Assembly: GCA_020698575.1 (NCBI GenBank)
Contig: CM036254.1
Location: 27,990,526-28,054,525, forward strand
Origin: Bostrychus sinensis
Taxonomy: Eukaryota; Chordata; Actinopteri; Gobiiformes; Eleotridae
Length of the DNA: 64,000 nucleotides
Direction: 5' to 3'
Shown here: positions 12,792 to 26,085 of the stretch, piece after piece
How the letters are laid out: the number at the start of each line of letters is the position of its first letter
Numbering within the stretch: position 1 is the first letter of the stretch
Program-made: the position numbers and the translations under genes
The notes under the pieces: model-generated
Seen by the model: the letters and a program-made list of their open reading frames with translations, nothing else
Told to the model about the DNA's origin: nothing
Database searches by the model: none

Positions 12792-13252
12792 GGGCTGCTT
12801 CTGGTGTTGGAGTCTTTTACTGTTCTGGTTTAGTCCTGGATTAGTCCTAAATGTGTCCAAGTTTAGACCTGGTTCAGACCTGATTTAGTACTGGATTATT
12901 ACTGGTTTAGTCCTGATTTAGTCCTGGTTTAGTCTTGGTTCAGACCTAGTTTATTACTGGTTTAGACCTGGCTTAGTCTTAGTTTAGTCTTGGTTCAGGC
13001 CTCATTTAGTTCTAGATTAGTACTGGGTTATTAGTGGTTTAGTCCTGGTTACTACCTGGCTTAGTCCCGATTTTAGTCCTGGTTAAGACCTTAGTTTTAA
13101 TTTAGCCATGATTTAGACCTGGTTTAGTCCAGTTTTTGTCCTGGCTCAGTTCTGCTTTAACTCTGGTTAATTCTCATTTTAGTTCATTAAATATAGTGCT
13201 TGTAAGGCCAAAAATTCTCAGAAGTGGTACTTGGTACAAAACATTTGAGCTG
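12792..13252 (+). mobile_element. hAT-like 11-bp-repeat family, copy A
   Basis: About thirty degenerate 11-bp units of the GGTTTAGTCCT type run from 12826 to about 13170. Then AGAAGTGGTACTTGGTACAAAACATTTGAG follows, the decayed right terminus. The left terminus is not recognisable. Confidence 0.6.
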
Positions 13253-13934
13253 GAAATCTTCAAAATGACACTTTTCACAAATTTAGAGACTGCAAACTGA
13301 CCAAAAACATTCCAGAAGTGCTGTTTTTTAAAGACTTGTCACTCAAATTCTTGGTCTTGCTTTGGTCCAACTACACTCTTGCATTAGGTCAAGTCTTTGT
13401 TTGCAGAACAAATTCCATGTATATGTCTTTTATTGTCCAATCTTCCAGGATGGTCTTCCAGATGTAATGCTCTGGCAACAGGACTGAGACACAGAAGCGC
13501 ATTGCTGGTGATTAGTTTAACTGCAGCCTGCCCCGCCTCCACCTCTAACATAAATATTGATAGAGCAATGACAGAATTATGCTTCCGTCTGTCAACAAGT
13601 CCCTGACGCTGGTTATTGTATGGTTTATCTGGCAACAAACACGCCAGTCTATGGCTTCAAATGCCACAAATAGTCATAATTTCCTTTTCATTATTTACCA
13701 TAGCACTGTTTGACATTCTCTGTGATTACAGTGTCATCATAGTGAGCACAACACCTTGAATAATTGTATTAGAAGCAGAGGAAGAATAGTACAGATTTGC
13801 TAAGGAAGCTCATCATTGACCCGGAAGTACATCAGCGTCAGCCATGATAAGGATCCAAATTCTTAGGGAAAGAGCTTCAATGCTTCCTGTGATTATGATA
13901 TCTCTTTTAGCATAGGAAGCTCGAGATCTTTCTT

Positions 13935-14640
13935 TTTTCTTTTTCTTTTTTTAATTCAGATCAAAAATAAACATTACAATCTTTCTTTGAGACGATTATA
14001 TCCAAAAAGAACATTGCAATATACAAAAATACATATCTAAAATAAACAAACTAACAAAAAAAAATAAGCAATATAAAACCTAAAGCATGTATATGTTCAA
14101 AATACAAGACATTAAAATAATAGACACATTACAGCAGATTGACAGATTTCTTCCAGACTGGTGTGATTTTTTAAAGTAATTTTAGAGAGGATATACTGAA
14201 GGCAGTTTTTTTTTTTTTTTTTTTTTTTTTTTGTAGATATGATATATACCCATAATAATTTCAATCAATGTGGATGTCTCTTTTGTAAGAGTTTCATTAT
14301 ATAGAAGAATCTTTTACTATAAATTGCACAAGGTCATTGATTTTTAGAACCATCCAAATTTGAATGTCTTGCCAAAATTTCTTTATCACTGGGCAAGAAA
14401 AGAACAGATGTTAAGTTTTCTGGATCTGGTTCAACTTCGAAACCAAATTTACGTCTTAATGTATCTGCCGCTGCGTAGTAATTACTTAATATTTTAAACT
14501 TAAATTTCCTTAATTTTGGGCAAAATTAGGCAAAAGAATTCCAGTATTTTTTCAGAAATCGTTGTTGAACAGTCTGATATTCTGTATTTCATCTTTTTAT
14601 TTTAATCATTGTATGAAAGATGTTTTTTAAATAGTTTACC
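13935..14640 (-). mobile_element. L1/Tx1-like LINE 3' remnant, heavily decayed
   Basis: Read on the minus strand, fragments such as CP.IKKFWQDIQIW and LKINDLVQF resemble the post-RT tail of fish L1-like ORF2. A 27-base T run (14206-14232) and a T-rich left end fit later microsatellite growth and a poly(A)-type tail. No open frame remains. Confidence 0.45.
14206..14232. repeat. Poly(T) run
   Basis: 27 consecutive T within the decayed L1-like tail. Confidence 0.95.
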
Positions 14641-14999
14641 CAAAGAAGTTCGAGATGTTCTTTATCAAACGTTGAGGACTAAGGAGGTATCCCACAATCC
14701 ACTCCAAAAGTGTTTCCAAACACAGCCAGTTAAGACCAATCTTTAAACCTCTCCTTATGTGAGTCAGAGATGATTCTACAGTCTGTGGTGTTTTGTGCAG
14801 AACTCTTTCTTAAACAGAACAGTAGTCTGACTTGTATGGAGCGATTCTGATTATTTCTGTACATTGTAATGTTTAAAAGCTCATTAAAGTGAGTGCACCA
14901 ATGGAGGATAATGTGTGCTTATAGTAGTCCATTTAATGGGTGTTGTAGATTTTTTTTAAAGCAAAACTCTGATATGTCTCCCGATATGCTCACCATCAC

Positions 15000-15215
15000 A
15001 GATTTTGGTCTTTTTAAATCTAGACTTAAAATGTATTTATTCAGACTGACTTTTAACACCGAGTAATACTGTGACATTTTGTTTATTCTATAAATTCTAA
15101 TATTTTATGTATTTAATTTGTTTTTATCATTTTATTGATTTTATTATGATTTTATTAGAAAGCACATTGGTCACTTTGTGTGTTGTAAAGGACTGTATAA
15201 ATAAATGTTGATAGA
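15000..15215 (+). mobile_element. LINE 3' end remnant
   Basis: AAATCTAGACTTAAAA...TTTATTCAGACTGACTTTTAA, then GAAAGCACATTGGTCACTTTGTGTG and TGTATAAATAAATGTTGATAG: a layout typical of the 3' ends of fish L2/CR1-like LINEs. No coding remains. Confidence 0.5.
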
Positions 15216-16420
15216 TGTTGATGACAGAGCAGCCAAAAAAAAAAAACCTTTGTGAAGTTACGCAGGGGAAAAATAAAAGTAAAATCAAGCGAGTGATTTC
15301 AATAGGAGTCAACTGTGCTTATGGTATTTACGATAGTGCTTTACTCCAAAATGTAGGGGGAGCTCCACAGAGGAAAATAAGGCAAAAACGGCAAAGAAAC
15401 AAGGAAAGTTACCGAGTTCCACTCATGGATGTATTATAGAACTGTATAATGAATGCGTTGTGCGGCCCATAGAGCAGGCGCACTGCAGGCCCTGGAGCAA
15501 GTGCCGTTGTAGCTCCAGTGTACCACTGTGACCGGCTCTGACCAATGGGCGCGATGGCAGGCTAGAGCAGTGACGTCACAAACCATATAAAGTTATTTTT
15601 TAGCAAAATTAAAGCTTTCAAAGAGGGAAAAAGTCCATGGTGTGAAAATTGATAATAAACACTACAAAATCTGACTATTTTCTTCAGCTGTAGGTGCCCT
15701 GTCAGCCGAGCACCAGGCGTTTCTTTTTACATTGCGCTCTATGAGAAAAATGCTTTCTGGGCCGCATGGGATTTTTTGCTGCAGTTCTGCGGAGCGGCCG
15801 CTAGGAAATCTGGCATCAGGGGAGAGGAGGCGGTGCCCTATCCAGGTCTTATTATACATTCCATGGTTCCACTTTGAACAGCTGTAGGTCCACAGTAACT
15901 TGTTTCTGCTGCTGGGTCAAGATGGCCAGATCCTCCAAACACCGCTGAAGCTCCACTGCATAAAGAACCTTCTGTTTTCTTACAGTTGACCTTATGACGT
16001 AGCTCTCAAAGGTTAAGAAACAGGAGGTAGATGCAAGAGGAAGGAGGTACTTTTTTAAAGTATTTGGCATCTCTGTTTGCTATAATCTACCAGTTACCTT
16101 TATTTTTTTGGGTGAAGGTCTGTTTTCTGATAGAAAAGTTGGTGACGCTGAAGCCCTTTTAAACTATACAATGACAAGAATGTGCTATAAACTGTCCATG
16201 AGCTGAGCTGAATTGCAGACATTTACTGAAGAATGGTTATCAAGGCAATACACTAGTGCTCATAATACTCGATGGCCCTTGGAGAGACAGCAGTGTATTG
16301 TTGCTTTATTCAGTTCAGCCTTGTGTCCATATACTCATATCATGCACAATATGAAATGTAACTATATATTTATTGCAGCCAGGCAGCAACAAGCATGGCA
16401 TAGATGGCCCTGAGAGCTGA

Positions 16421-16425
<5 letters not shown>

Positions 16426-16493
<68 letters not shown>
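16426..16493. repeat. (TA)n microsatellite
   Basis: About 34 uninterrupted TA units. Confidence 0.95.
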
Positions 16494-16498
<5 letters not shown>

Positions 16499-16547
16499 AC
16501 ATATTTATATGGATGGTGGCCCTGAGCGAATCATAACAAAATTAAAA

Positions 16548-16685
16548 ACACAAATCTGGAAACATGCACACTAATCTGGAAACCTGCACACAAATTCAGA
16601 AACACACATGCAAATCTGAAAACATGCACATAAATCTAAAACAATGCACACAAATCTGGAAACATGCACAAAAATCTAAAAATGC
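16548..16685. repeat. About 20-bp minisatellite
   Basis: About seven degenerate units of acacaaatctggaaacatgc, 55 bp after a long (TA)n run. Confidence 0.8.
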
Positions 16686-18300
16686 AAAGAAAATAAAAAG
16701 AGAAAAGGGCTGTTCTGGTTCTGGTTTCCTGATTAGCATGTGCACTTTTATAAATAGCTATAGTGTTTTCACATTTATGTGCATGTTTCAGTTTTTGTTT
16801 GTGTTTTTTATTGTGGTGTTTTGACTTTCCTTCAGGAACACCGTATATATGACATAAATAGTTGTGACAAGATGAGTGATCCACTACTACAATAACTTCA
16901 ACTGTTAGTTCTAATGCTACTACTTCTATTTCTACCTATACTACTTATTTTGACTCAAGTAACCCTAGTCAGGTTTTTAGTGGAGTAAGAATATTTAATG
17001 AAATGTGTAGTAATTAGGTTAGTTGAGCAGTTAATTCCTATGAAATATATAATATCAATTTCTATAGACTACTTCTAATACTAATGCTAATGTAAAATTC
17101 TATTCTTCTTATCACAAACATTGAGTGTGATTTGAAAACATTATTTTTGCAACAACTGAGACATGTATCCATCTAACACTGCCAACTGTTAACTTCCAAC
17201 CTTCACCAGTTTGCTCAGAAATCACTGCTCGCTTTGTTCTTGTCCAATCAGAAGTGAGGAACACTCTTTGTCCATTGGAAGAAAAGTCCTTATGTAACCA
17301 TGCAGGCTTTGGCTTTGGCCCCATCCGAAACAGAACAAACTGCACTGTCCCCTCTCTCTGTGCCCCCAAACCCTGAGTCGACTTTTTTTTCCACTCAAAT
17401 CTCCTGTTGCCGCCAGCCTGATTGGTCCAAATTACTAACTCCTGTTCTGTTGTGCGTAGTATTAACGCAATTTTCTCCCCCCAAGACGAACCTCTGTTGT
17501 TCTTGGCACCTCACAAGTCTCCCTGCTGTAAACGTGCAAAGTTTCAACCATTATTTCCATAGCTGATGAGAGCTAAATTGAGCTTGGTCCAACAAAAACA
17601 ATCACGCTGTGTTCAACTTCACCCTTCGCCTTTTCGCTTTATTTCCAAATTGCTGTGTTGAGAGAAGCATGTGTGTGACAAATGGGAGTCCGGGGACGTC
17701 ACTGATCCAACGTGGAAAGGTTTGAACTTGACAAATGCAATGCCCCTTTGACATTCCGGACAGTGTCGATGTTCGCTTTGGCCCGCAGAGGACGATGAAT
17801 TAGATGCTCACAGGTCACGTTGGTGCGCGGTTCACCTTGGGAGTCAGTCGGCCCGCAACCTCCACGCCCCAGCAGCAGAGAGAAAACACTAAATACACAG
17901 GATTTAGCACAAGGCTTAATGCCCCGGGTCTGGATTTGTCGCACACTGTTGCAGAGCGGAGAGAGTGGCGAGAGCAGATGACCCCTCTCAAGGTGAACCC
18001 TGATGTTTGTGTGGCTGTTTGTTGCTCCAGGCTTTATCAGCAGAATGCAAGAGTAATGTGACGAGTTGAACAAACTGTATCATACAAAAATGTTGCGAAA
18101 ACTCAGAGTTTTGGGGCCACCTCGAAGTCTCAAGTTTTCAACATCTAATCTTTTTTGTTAACCCAATTTAACATTCTAATGTCTAAAAACGTTTAATTTT
18201 AATGTTTACTCACTATGATTTTTACACCCAACTTACTGTCACTATCCATTGTTTTTAAAAAGTTGTTGTTAAAATTGGAAAAGTCTTGTTAAATTTAGTA

Positions 18301-18878
18301 CCGTATTTTCTGCACTATAAGGCGCACCTAAAAGCCTTTAATTTTCTCAAAAACCAACAGTGCGCCTTATAATCCGATGCACCTTATATATGGATCAATG
18401 TTGGGTAATTATGGCTACCGTATTCAGGGGGCGTCGCCGAAGTGACGGCGGTAAAAACAGTAAAGGGGAATTCCAGTCCCAGCTGTTCATGTGTGCCATA
18501 GGCGTGTTTATGGATCCTGCCGCAAAAGAACAAGGAGGCGCGGCCTTTGCTCCATCTCAGTAGAAGAGTTGCGACATTGAGGGGACAGAAAACTGAGCGC
18601 TCGAACGCTGTTCATGTAGCTTTGAACTGTGACAAATGGAGTTGGAAACACATTGTTTTCAACGAGGGAGTTGTAAGAACGCTGGTTTGTATTCTATTAA
18701 TAAAGTTTGACTGATTAACTTATCTGACTGTTTTATTGACATTCCCTTTAGTGCAGCGCCATCTAGTGGATGCGCCTTATAATGTGGTGCGCCCTATATA
18801 TGAAAACAGTTTTAAAATAGGCCATTCATTGAAGGTGCGCCTTATAATCTGATGCGCCTTATAGTGCGGAAAATACGG
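18301..18878. mobile_element. TA-flanked MITE with terminal inverted repeats
   Basis: Ends ccgtattttctgcactataa (left) and ttatagtgcggaaaatacgg (right) are inverted repeats with one mismatch in 20. Further in, GGCGCACC and GGTGCGCC words repeat (for example 18320-18328, 18763-18845). TA dinucleotides sit immediately outside both ends (18299-18300, 18879-18880), consistent with a TA target duplication as in Tc1/mariner-type non-autonomous elements. No transposase frame. Confidence 0.75.
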
Positions 18879-18949
18879 TATATTAAGTTTTTATTATTAT
18901 CAGTAATAATGCTTTTTCTGAATAATGGACAGTCAGTTTGCTGAGTTAA

Positions 18950-19420
18950 AAAAAATAATGGCAAAGAAATGGCCTTGCAAGAATTGGAGAACTGACCCAG
19001 TGTCTGTGCAGTCTCATGTCTCGCGAGAAAGTGGCACGTCCCTTTTCTCAATAACAATCAGCTAGCGATGGCTTTTTTTCTTAGATTTTTGTCATGCCAG
19101 AGTAGCCAAACGGCAGAGGAAACCATTGTACATGAACAAGGAGAAAACAAGAGTCAAGCTGAGCAAGGAGTCACACAGGGGTCAACTGGACTCTGTGTCA
19201 GTTATGATTGTTTGACGCTTGAATCAAATCAGATTGCAGATTTTCTGTTTTTGGTCTATAGTTGTCAGTACCAAAAGTATCAGGAGTCACCTGGATTCGT
19301 GTGTGATAATGCTTTACTTCAAAATGGAGGAGGAGCTCCATAGAGAAAAATGTGACCAAAACAGCAATGAAATGAGCAAAGTTACATGGTGCTGCATTAA
19401 CCCCCAAAGGCTCATAGTTA
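18950..19420 (+). repeat. Unnamed interspersed repeat family C, longest copy
   Basis: CTTGCAAGAATTGGAGAACTGACCCAGTGTCTGTG, GCGATGGCTTTTTTTCTTAGATTTTTG.CATG.CAGAGT, AACAAGAGTCAAGC.GAGCAAGGAGT and GCTTTACTTCAAAATGGAGGAGGAGCTCCATAGA recur in this order. Other copies are at 15225-15435, 58380-58560 and 62990-63235, with pieces at 24360-24480 and, inverted, 57690-57830. Origin unknown to me. Confidence 0.5.
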
Positions 19421-21979
19421 CATTAGCTATTACAACAAAAGTTTCAATTTGTGCAAAATGAACCTTCTTTTTTCATAAACCCACATTTACACATGGAGTC
19501 TTATTGTTTAACCTGGTATTGCTTTTGTCTTGGTAAGTATTTAATTTGAACTTTTTATCTGACCTCAAACAAACCCTATTTGTGATTTTTTGTTGAAGAA
19601 CGCTATCTTGTTTTACAAAACTGGATAAAACCAGATTTACAAAAATGAGACACATCTATTTTTTATTTTTTTATTTTTTCTGTGATTAGTGAGACTCACA
19701 CCAAAAGCAGCTCGAGCGACTGAAGTGAGTGGTGACCATTCATTTCCTTTTCATGTCCTGAGTCAACTTTACGGTATTATGGAGCAACATTGCCATAGTA
19801 ACGACCAATCAGAGAACAAAATTTGATTTGACACTCAGAGGAATTGGTTAACATACAAATGTTGTGTTTTAAACCTCCCACCCCTCGTCAGCGACCTGGG
19901 CTAATGACATGGCACGATATTGTCTCTTTTGGTGGTTTCTTTAGAGCAGTGTTTTTCAACCTTTTTTGAGCCATGGCATGTTTTTTTGTTGAAAAAAATC
20001 CAGTGGCACACCACCCATTAAAAATATGATACCAAAAGACATTGTAGGAAAAAAAAAGGAATAATAAATAATAATTTAATTATTAATAATAATGATTTCT
20101 CTTTTTAGATTTTGGCAATGAGTTTAGCTATCCTCAAGTGCTTTCTCACTCACTTGAGGGGTTTTTCTCATTAAAGTTGTTTGTTTCTCAGTGAGTTCTT
20201 GTAGGTGAACAAAATGTCGTTTAAGCTTACCTGGGATCATGGCGCTATTCCCCACAGTCCAGTCGGTGTCATCAGATCCCCGGTGAAAGTAAATCCAACT
20301 GAAAGATATTGCCCAGTATTGCCCTGACATTACCACTTCTGGTTTCTTTTCACCAACACTCATACTGGGGCCTTCATCAGAGTCAGCAGTTTACCCAGGG
20401 CCAAGTTTGAAGTTTGCATTTTTCAGATGTGCATCTATGGCTTTTTACCACTATCTGTCACACACATAACTCAACTCTCTTAAATAGTCCTAGTCTTAAA
20501 TTAGGAAGGTGACTGCTATAGCTGCTGCCACCCACTGGGAGAAGTGTTACATGACCATGTCTGTCATCTCATGGTTGTCTCAGGCGCTCTGCATGGGCAA
20601 ACTATTTGCAGTAACTAAATAATAATGACTGTGAATAAGTTAAGTATAACTGGATTTATTTTTTTCGGCACAGTGATAGAAAACCAAGGATTCAGAGCAA
20701 AATGTGGGTTGCCTGCATGTTAATAAAGGGTTGTTTATAATTTAAGAAAGGTTTAGGTTTAAATTGTGACTTAATGATTTTAAAATGCAGTACATGGCTC
20801 TCAAGAGTAGATTAGTTTTGAATCATAAGAAACAAATTTATTGGCCCGCAATCTTCTTTCTCATTTGGCCTAAATTGTCACATGTAGTACTTTTTACTGC
20901 ACTGCTATTATTGTAGTTTTGTGCTATTATGTGCCTGACCATCTCTGTTATTACATATTCTCACAATTTTTTTAAGACATCAACACATACTGTAGCTCCA
21001 TAACAGGCACTTTCGTGTGAGATGGACCATACTATGTGCTGGTCCCAAACCCGACGGGCAATTGGAATAAAAACAAAATACCCATGGCTATGTAAATGAT
21101 TCAGTGTGTATGTCTGCTCAGGTTAGTGGCCCTACTCTCCATACATCATTTTTTTCAGTATGTGGCTGTCACACAAAAGTTTGGACACCCATGCACACTG
21201 CTTGTATATTTTAGAATTATACAAAATATTATATCTTACCTGGATTTCACAGCTGCTCTTGGTTCTCACCTTTTGGCACAGCTGTACCCAACAGTGTTCC
21301 TTAACTCTGGGAGGTGCTCAAAACAAACAATGCCTCAACAACTAGTAGGGAGTCATTAGGCTGCTCTTCAATAATCTTTTGGCTAGTTTCATTTTTACTT
21401 ATTTTTTTACATTGTTGTATTTCATTAGTACATTGAGTTTTCTCTGTTTTCGCAGCCTGTTTAGTGTCACAGGTGGACCCATAATCACATCCACTTACAC
21501 TGCCTTCACTGAGTTGCTCTTTAAAACAGTCCCACAAGGCGTTCCGCTGGTACGACGTGGGCCCGACTCCCGCTGAGTAAACGAAGTCGGGCCAAACTCT
21601 TGAGGACTAGCTCTGCTCCTGACAGCGCAGGGACCTCACTGTGATTCATGTTTCATTAATCAAACATCCCAAAAGCCCTGTAGACACAGCAGAGTCTTTG
21701 GAAGTATCGGTCTTAATCCTTTTCCATTTTTAATCAGGCTAATCTTGTACAAAATGAAGAACCGGGTTTAGATATCCAGCTGAGAGTGAATGTAATGCCT
21801 TTTCACTTCTGTCAAATGTATTTGCATATACAGTACAGTGTTCTACACAAAAGTTTTAGGCTGGTGCTTTTACTGACTTTTTAAATAAACTAAAATCAGA
21901 AAAGGTCAGATGGGCCAAGGACAAAATAATGAATTAGATTTGGCTCCAGATTACTGTTTACATGTGATTCTTCAACTTT

Positions 21980-22661
21980 TTACACATCAGGCAGTATTTG
22001 GCTTTCAGAGTAGCCTCAAATGAGCCTAAATCTAAACCAGGGCTAAACTAGGATTAAACCAGTACTAACATGGGCCTAAACTGGGACTAAACCGAGACTA
22101 ACACAAGACAACTCCAAGATTAAACCAGGTCTAAATTAGGTTTAAACCAGGACTAAACCAGGTGTAAGCTAGAACTAGATCATTACTAAACCCCGGACTA
22201 AACCAGGATTAAACACAGGGCAACTTCAAGATTAAACCAGGTTTAAATCAATTTTAAAACAGGTCTAAACTAGGACTTAACCAGGTAAAAACTAGGTCTA
22301 AACTAGCGCTAAACCATTCTGAAACTAGGACTAAACTAGTCTGAAATTAGGACTAAACTAGTCTGAAATTAGGACTAAACCAGGTCTAAACCAGGACTCA
22401 ACTACGACTAAAAAATGTCTGGACTAGGACTAAACCTGGTCTAAACCTGCCCTAAACTAGTATAAATCTAGAACTAAACCAGGTCTTTAGTAGAACTACA
22501 CCAGGTCTAAATTAGGATTAAACCATGTCTAAAACTAGGACTAAACCAGGACTAAACCAGAATTAAAAACATGAATAAAACTGGCTTTAAATTAAACTAA
22601 ATCAGAACTGCCAAAGACGCCTGCATACCACCAGTGGTACCACGTAGTGAGAGAACCACTG
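21980..22661 (-). mobile_element. hAT-like 11-bp-repeat family, copy B (inverted)
   Basis: The longest array: AGGACTAAACC-type 11-bp units from about 22020 to 22600. The right end here, ACCACCAGTGGTACCACG then GAGAGAACCACTG, is the reverse complement of the family's left terminus. Confidence 0.65.
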
Positions 22662-23522
22662 TTTTAAGGAATTCTGATTCATTCTGAGATACAGACCAAA
22701 GATACTAACGTCACTCACTAAAAGAACAAATGATTAATTTTAGTAGATTCTTTACCATTGTGAGATACATCATAAAAAATAATCAATGCTACACAATAGC
22801 TACTGCATTTTTTACCTGTCAAAAAGTCAACATCAAAACAGCCCGAGGCGTCCTAGTAGCAAGGTTATTCATAAAGGTTTAATATGATACCCAATGGGGA
22901 CTGGCCACCTCGTCAAAAAGTTACAAAAATCAATATAATCCATGAAAATTATTTCAATTTTGTGTTCATGGCAAAAGATAGAAGTCTCATAGCTACAGTC
23001 AGTTGGTAAACACACTATATTCAATAACAAAGTGAAGTGAATGTGTGCTTAAGTGTGTGTATATAAAATCACCAAGGTAAGTAGCTAAACATTCTGTGAG
23101 CAGTGACAAGTGAAACTGAAATCAAATCAATGAAACTATTGAGTTAAGCCAAAAGTGCACATTGCAATATCTCAGCAGTGGTACTTTTTAAGCGTGCAAG
23201 CTGCTATGGTAGCCCTGTAGGGTCATGCTGTTGATGAACTAAATCAGTTGAAATATGTTTCACATTCAGGATTTCACATTTCATGTAAAATTTCTAAACA
23301 AAATCAAATTACTCATCTTAAACATTTATGCCAGATTGTGTGAAGAAACTTGAGTGTGCTTCTCATCCAGTTGTTCTCATTTTGTCCCATTCTGAGCAAT
23401 TGCTGGAGCAGAAACCAGAAGTATTTTATGGGTTAGAGTTAGGGTTAGAATTATGGGTTTATGGAGCATATAAACCTATTTTTACACACTTTGTTCCACT
23501 ATAGACCTTCAACACTATTGCC

Positions 23523-23730
23523 TAAAGTTGCGCAGTGGCTTAAGCAATTGCCTGCTAACCGAAGGATCAGTGGTTCAAAGCCCTTACTGATGTTATATCC
23601 CTCAGCCAGAAACTTCACTGACATAGCCTACTCCAGTCACTGTACATGGTGGGATGTGACAGGAAGGGCATCCAGCATAAACACCTGCCAAATCACAACG
23701 CTTTTGGTTTGCTGTGGTGACACTTAATGA
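23523..23730 (+). mobile_element. tRNA-headed SINE
   Basis: GTTGCGCAGTGGCTTAAGC resembles an A box and GTGGTTCAAAGCCC a B box of RNA polymerase III promoters. A body with GACAGGAAGGGCATCCAGCATAAA follows, a common fish SINE/LINE tail word. Not a functional tRNA: no acceptor stem closes. Confidence 0.6.
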
Positions 23731-24066
23731 AAAAGGGAGCATAAATAGAATAAATAAAAGTGTATGTTTGCTATTGTTTTAAAGGTGCACTGTGTTGGTT
23801 GAAGGCATCTGATAGAGACATGCCATATTTCACTATTTTATAACATGCTAGCTTTTTAGTTGATTTAAAACCTTTTATGCAAGGTTTTGTGTTCAAATGG
23901 AAATGAGAATGTGCTCTTGCTCTGCTGGTGCTTAGTTTGCCCTCTATGGGCAGCTGTTAGAACAGAAAAAAAGGCTCATTCAACTGCGATTTATGATACC
24001 AATACATTTGTACTCTTATTAGTCTTATTTATTCATGAAAGAAAATGTAAAGACATCTCCTGCACC

Positions 24067-24084
24067 ACCCCCCCCCCCCCCCCC
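24067..24084. repeat. Poly(C) run
   Basis: About 18 consecutive C, next to CTCCCGGCG. Confidence 0.9.
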
Positions 24085-24159
24085 TCCCGGCGTATCTTGG
24101 TGAAAAATCAGCTTTACAAGAACAGGAGCACCAATCTGACGTTTCTGAAGTCTTTGGAA

Positions 24160-24330
24160 ACCTTATTGAAGGAGAGAGCCTCTCCCAGGACAGACAGGCA
24201 AAGAATGTGTCTAGCACTGTAAATGAAGTCCATTAGCTCATCTATAGCATCATAGTTCAGGTTTGTAAGGACGCAGCAGGTGGGCTTCATCCAGACAGGG
24301 GAGTGAGGGTGAGGTAATGGCCCGGAAAGT
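24160..24330 (-). mobile_element. L2-like LINE 3' tail, partial copy
   Basis: Shares GAGCCTCTCCCAGGACAGACAGG-type sequence, AAATGAAGTCCATTAGCTC and TCATCCAGACAGGG with the copies at 1478 and 39935. A short minus frame (LNYDAIDELMDFI) recurs in the copy at 39935 (LNYDNIDELMDFI), so it is repeat-encoded and not a host gene. Confidence 0.55.
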
Positions 24331-25911
24331 CCATAGGAGGTGAACAAGAACAAGAAAACAAGAGTCACACGGGAGTTTTTATGGTAGTTTTACTCTGAAA
24401 TGTAGGGGGAGTTCCATAAAAAAAAAAAAAAAAAAAAAAATATGACCAAAATAGTGAAGAGGTTGCATGGTTTTCCTTCAAGTAATGCACCTTTCAGCTC
24501 TATATAGCTCTTATATTGCGGCTTTTTAACTTGTTTAGTAATGTTGTTTAGTGTTTTTAGTCATTGTCTTGTCAGTGTTATTGTCTCAAGTGTTATTGTT
24601 TAAAGCAACAGAGCACTTTGCCCAAGGCAAATTTCCTTCCGGCGATGATAAAGTTTATTCTATTCTAACAAACAGGTCATGTATCTGGATTTCCATAGCC
24701 TGCAGTTGCACAGCATTAGCCCAAATAAGCATGAAGTGCAGACTATTAAGACACTGTATAATGTGCAGAGTCTGTAATGAATAGTGGGTTAATACAACAG
24801 ACTAATTAATGAGAGCTGGATGCTGGGGAAAGAGGAATGGGCCCTTCATTATTTCCAAGTGAATTATGCCACCCAATTACAGTATGTTAACGGTAAATGC
24901 ACACTAATATATGCACATGTAGCATATATTAGTCCCATTAGCGCCCCGAATACCACCAACATGAAAGCATTAATGTGTGAAGATGTTATAAAACCCAGTC
25001 GATCACTATGATTAGCGGACCTACACTCAAAAAACCCCGGTCCAGAACATTTGCTGAGCAGAGAGAGGACAGATTGAAAGTTTACAGTCTTGTAAGCAGC
25101 ATTATGTAAACAAATTGTTAAATATCAGCGCACAAGCATAAATGTTCCTAATGAGTCCTATGGGAGCCGCTCTACAATGGTGCAGTGTTAGTGAAAATGT
25201 AGGTCAGTGCTGTGTGTGAGGTCTACGTGTGCCCCTGACCCACTCACAGTCGAACCAATGTGGAACTATAGAGGTGACGATTATGTGTTCAAGTGGCCCA
25301 GGCTGGCTGTTATGTTTGTGTTTTATTGACTGTTATTTTTTTCTTCTTTCTTGGGTTCCCACGTGCTGTACTTCAAGAATGTATAGGCAGAAATTAGACA
25401 TGGTGTGCAATATAGGCTTGCATTTGCATAAAACATATTTGTGTTTGCTTAAAGGGTCTTTATTATGCTTTTATGCATGTTTTTTTAAATCAGTTTTGAT
25501 TACCTGTAGAACTGCATTTGATGTTTACAACCTTAAGCATTACATGGCTAAAAGAAAACGTTTATAATAAGTGCTCTTTATAATGATACCATAAAGAAAC
25601 ATGTGAAGAAACCAGCAGAGTGCATAGCTGTGACAGTCTTTTGAACATAATCAAAGGAAAAGAGCACATCACTTCCTTAAACTTTTTTGAATTATGCCAT
25701 TTTACTACAAAATAATAAAAAAAAAATTAAAAAAAGCTGTGAGGAATCAGTGGAAACCGAGCTGTACACTGTTTTTTTTTAATAAATGAATGACAGCAGA
25801 CTGGATTTAGAGGGATTATTGATTGGGTGCTTTTTGGAGTGAGCGGGGGTTCATGGGAAAAGCAGATAAAATAAATAAATAATATTACTCAAGTAAAAAG
25901 TAGTTGTACAG

Positions 25912-26085
25912 TGTTGTGGTATTGCTCAGTTGGTAGAGATGTGGCTCACATACACGGCAACTGCAGCCTGCCTCGGAGTTGTGGGTTTGAGTCCTGACTC
26001 CAACACTTTGCCAAATGTCTCTCTCTCGTGATTTCCTGTCACTTCTCCACTGCACTATACAGTAAAGCCGAAAAAAGGCCTAAAC
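25912..26085 (+). mobile_element. tRNA-headed SINE
   Basis: TATTGCTCAGTTGGTAGAG (A-box-like) and GTGGGTTTGAGTCCTGAC (B-box-like) at tRNA spacing. The body has TTCCTGTCACTTCTCCACTG and GCCGAAAAAAGGCC before an A-rich end. Confidence 0.6.

Noticed and set aside
17690..18073. Opposed 124- and 85-codon frames
   Set aside because: No splice context, domain or codon pattern; they mirror each other in a GC-richer patch.
23430..23462. Telomere-like GGGTTA words
   Set aside because: Only two or three imperfect units (GGGTTAGAGTTAGGGTTAG); too short for an interstitial telomeric array.
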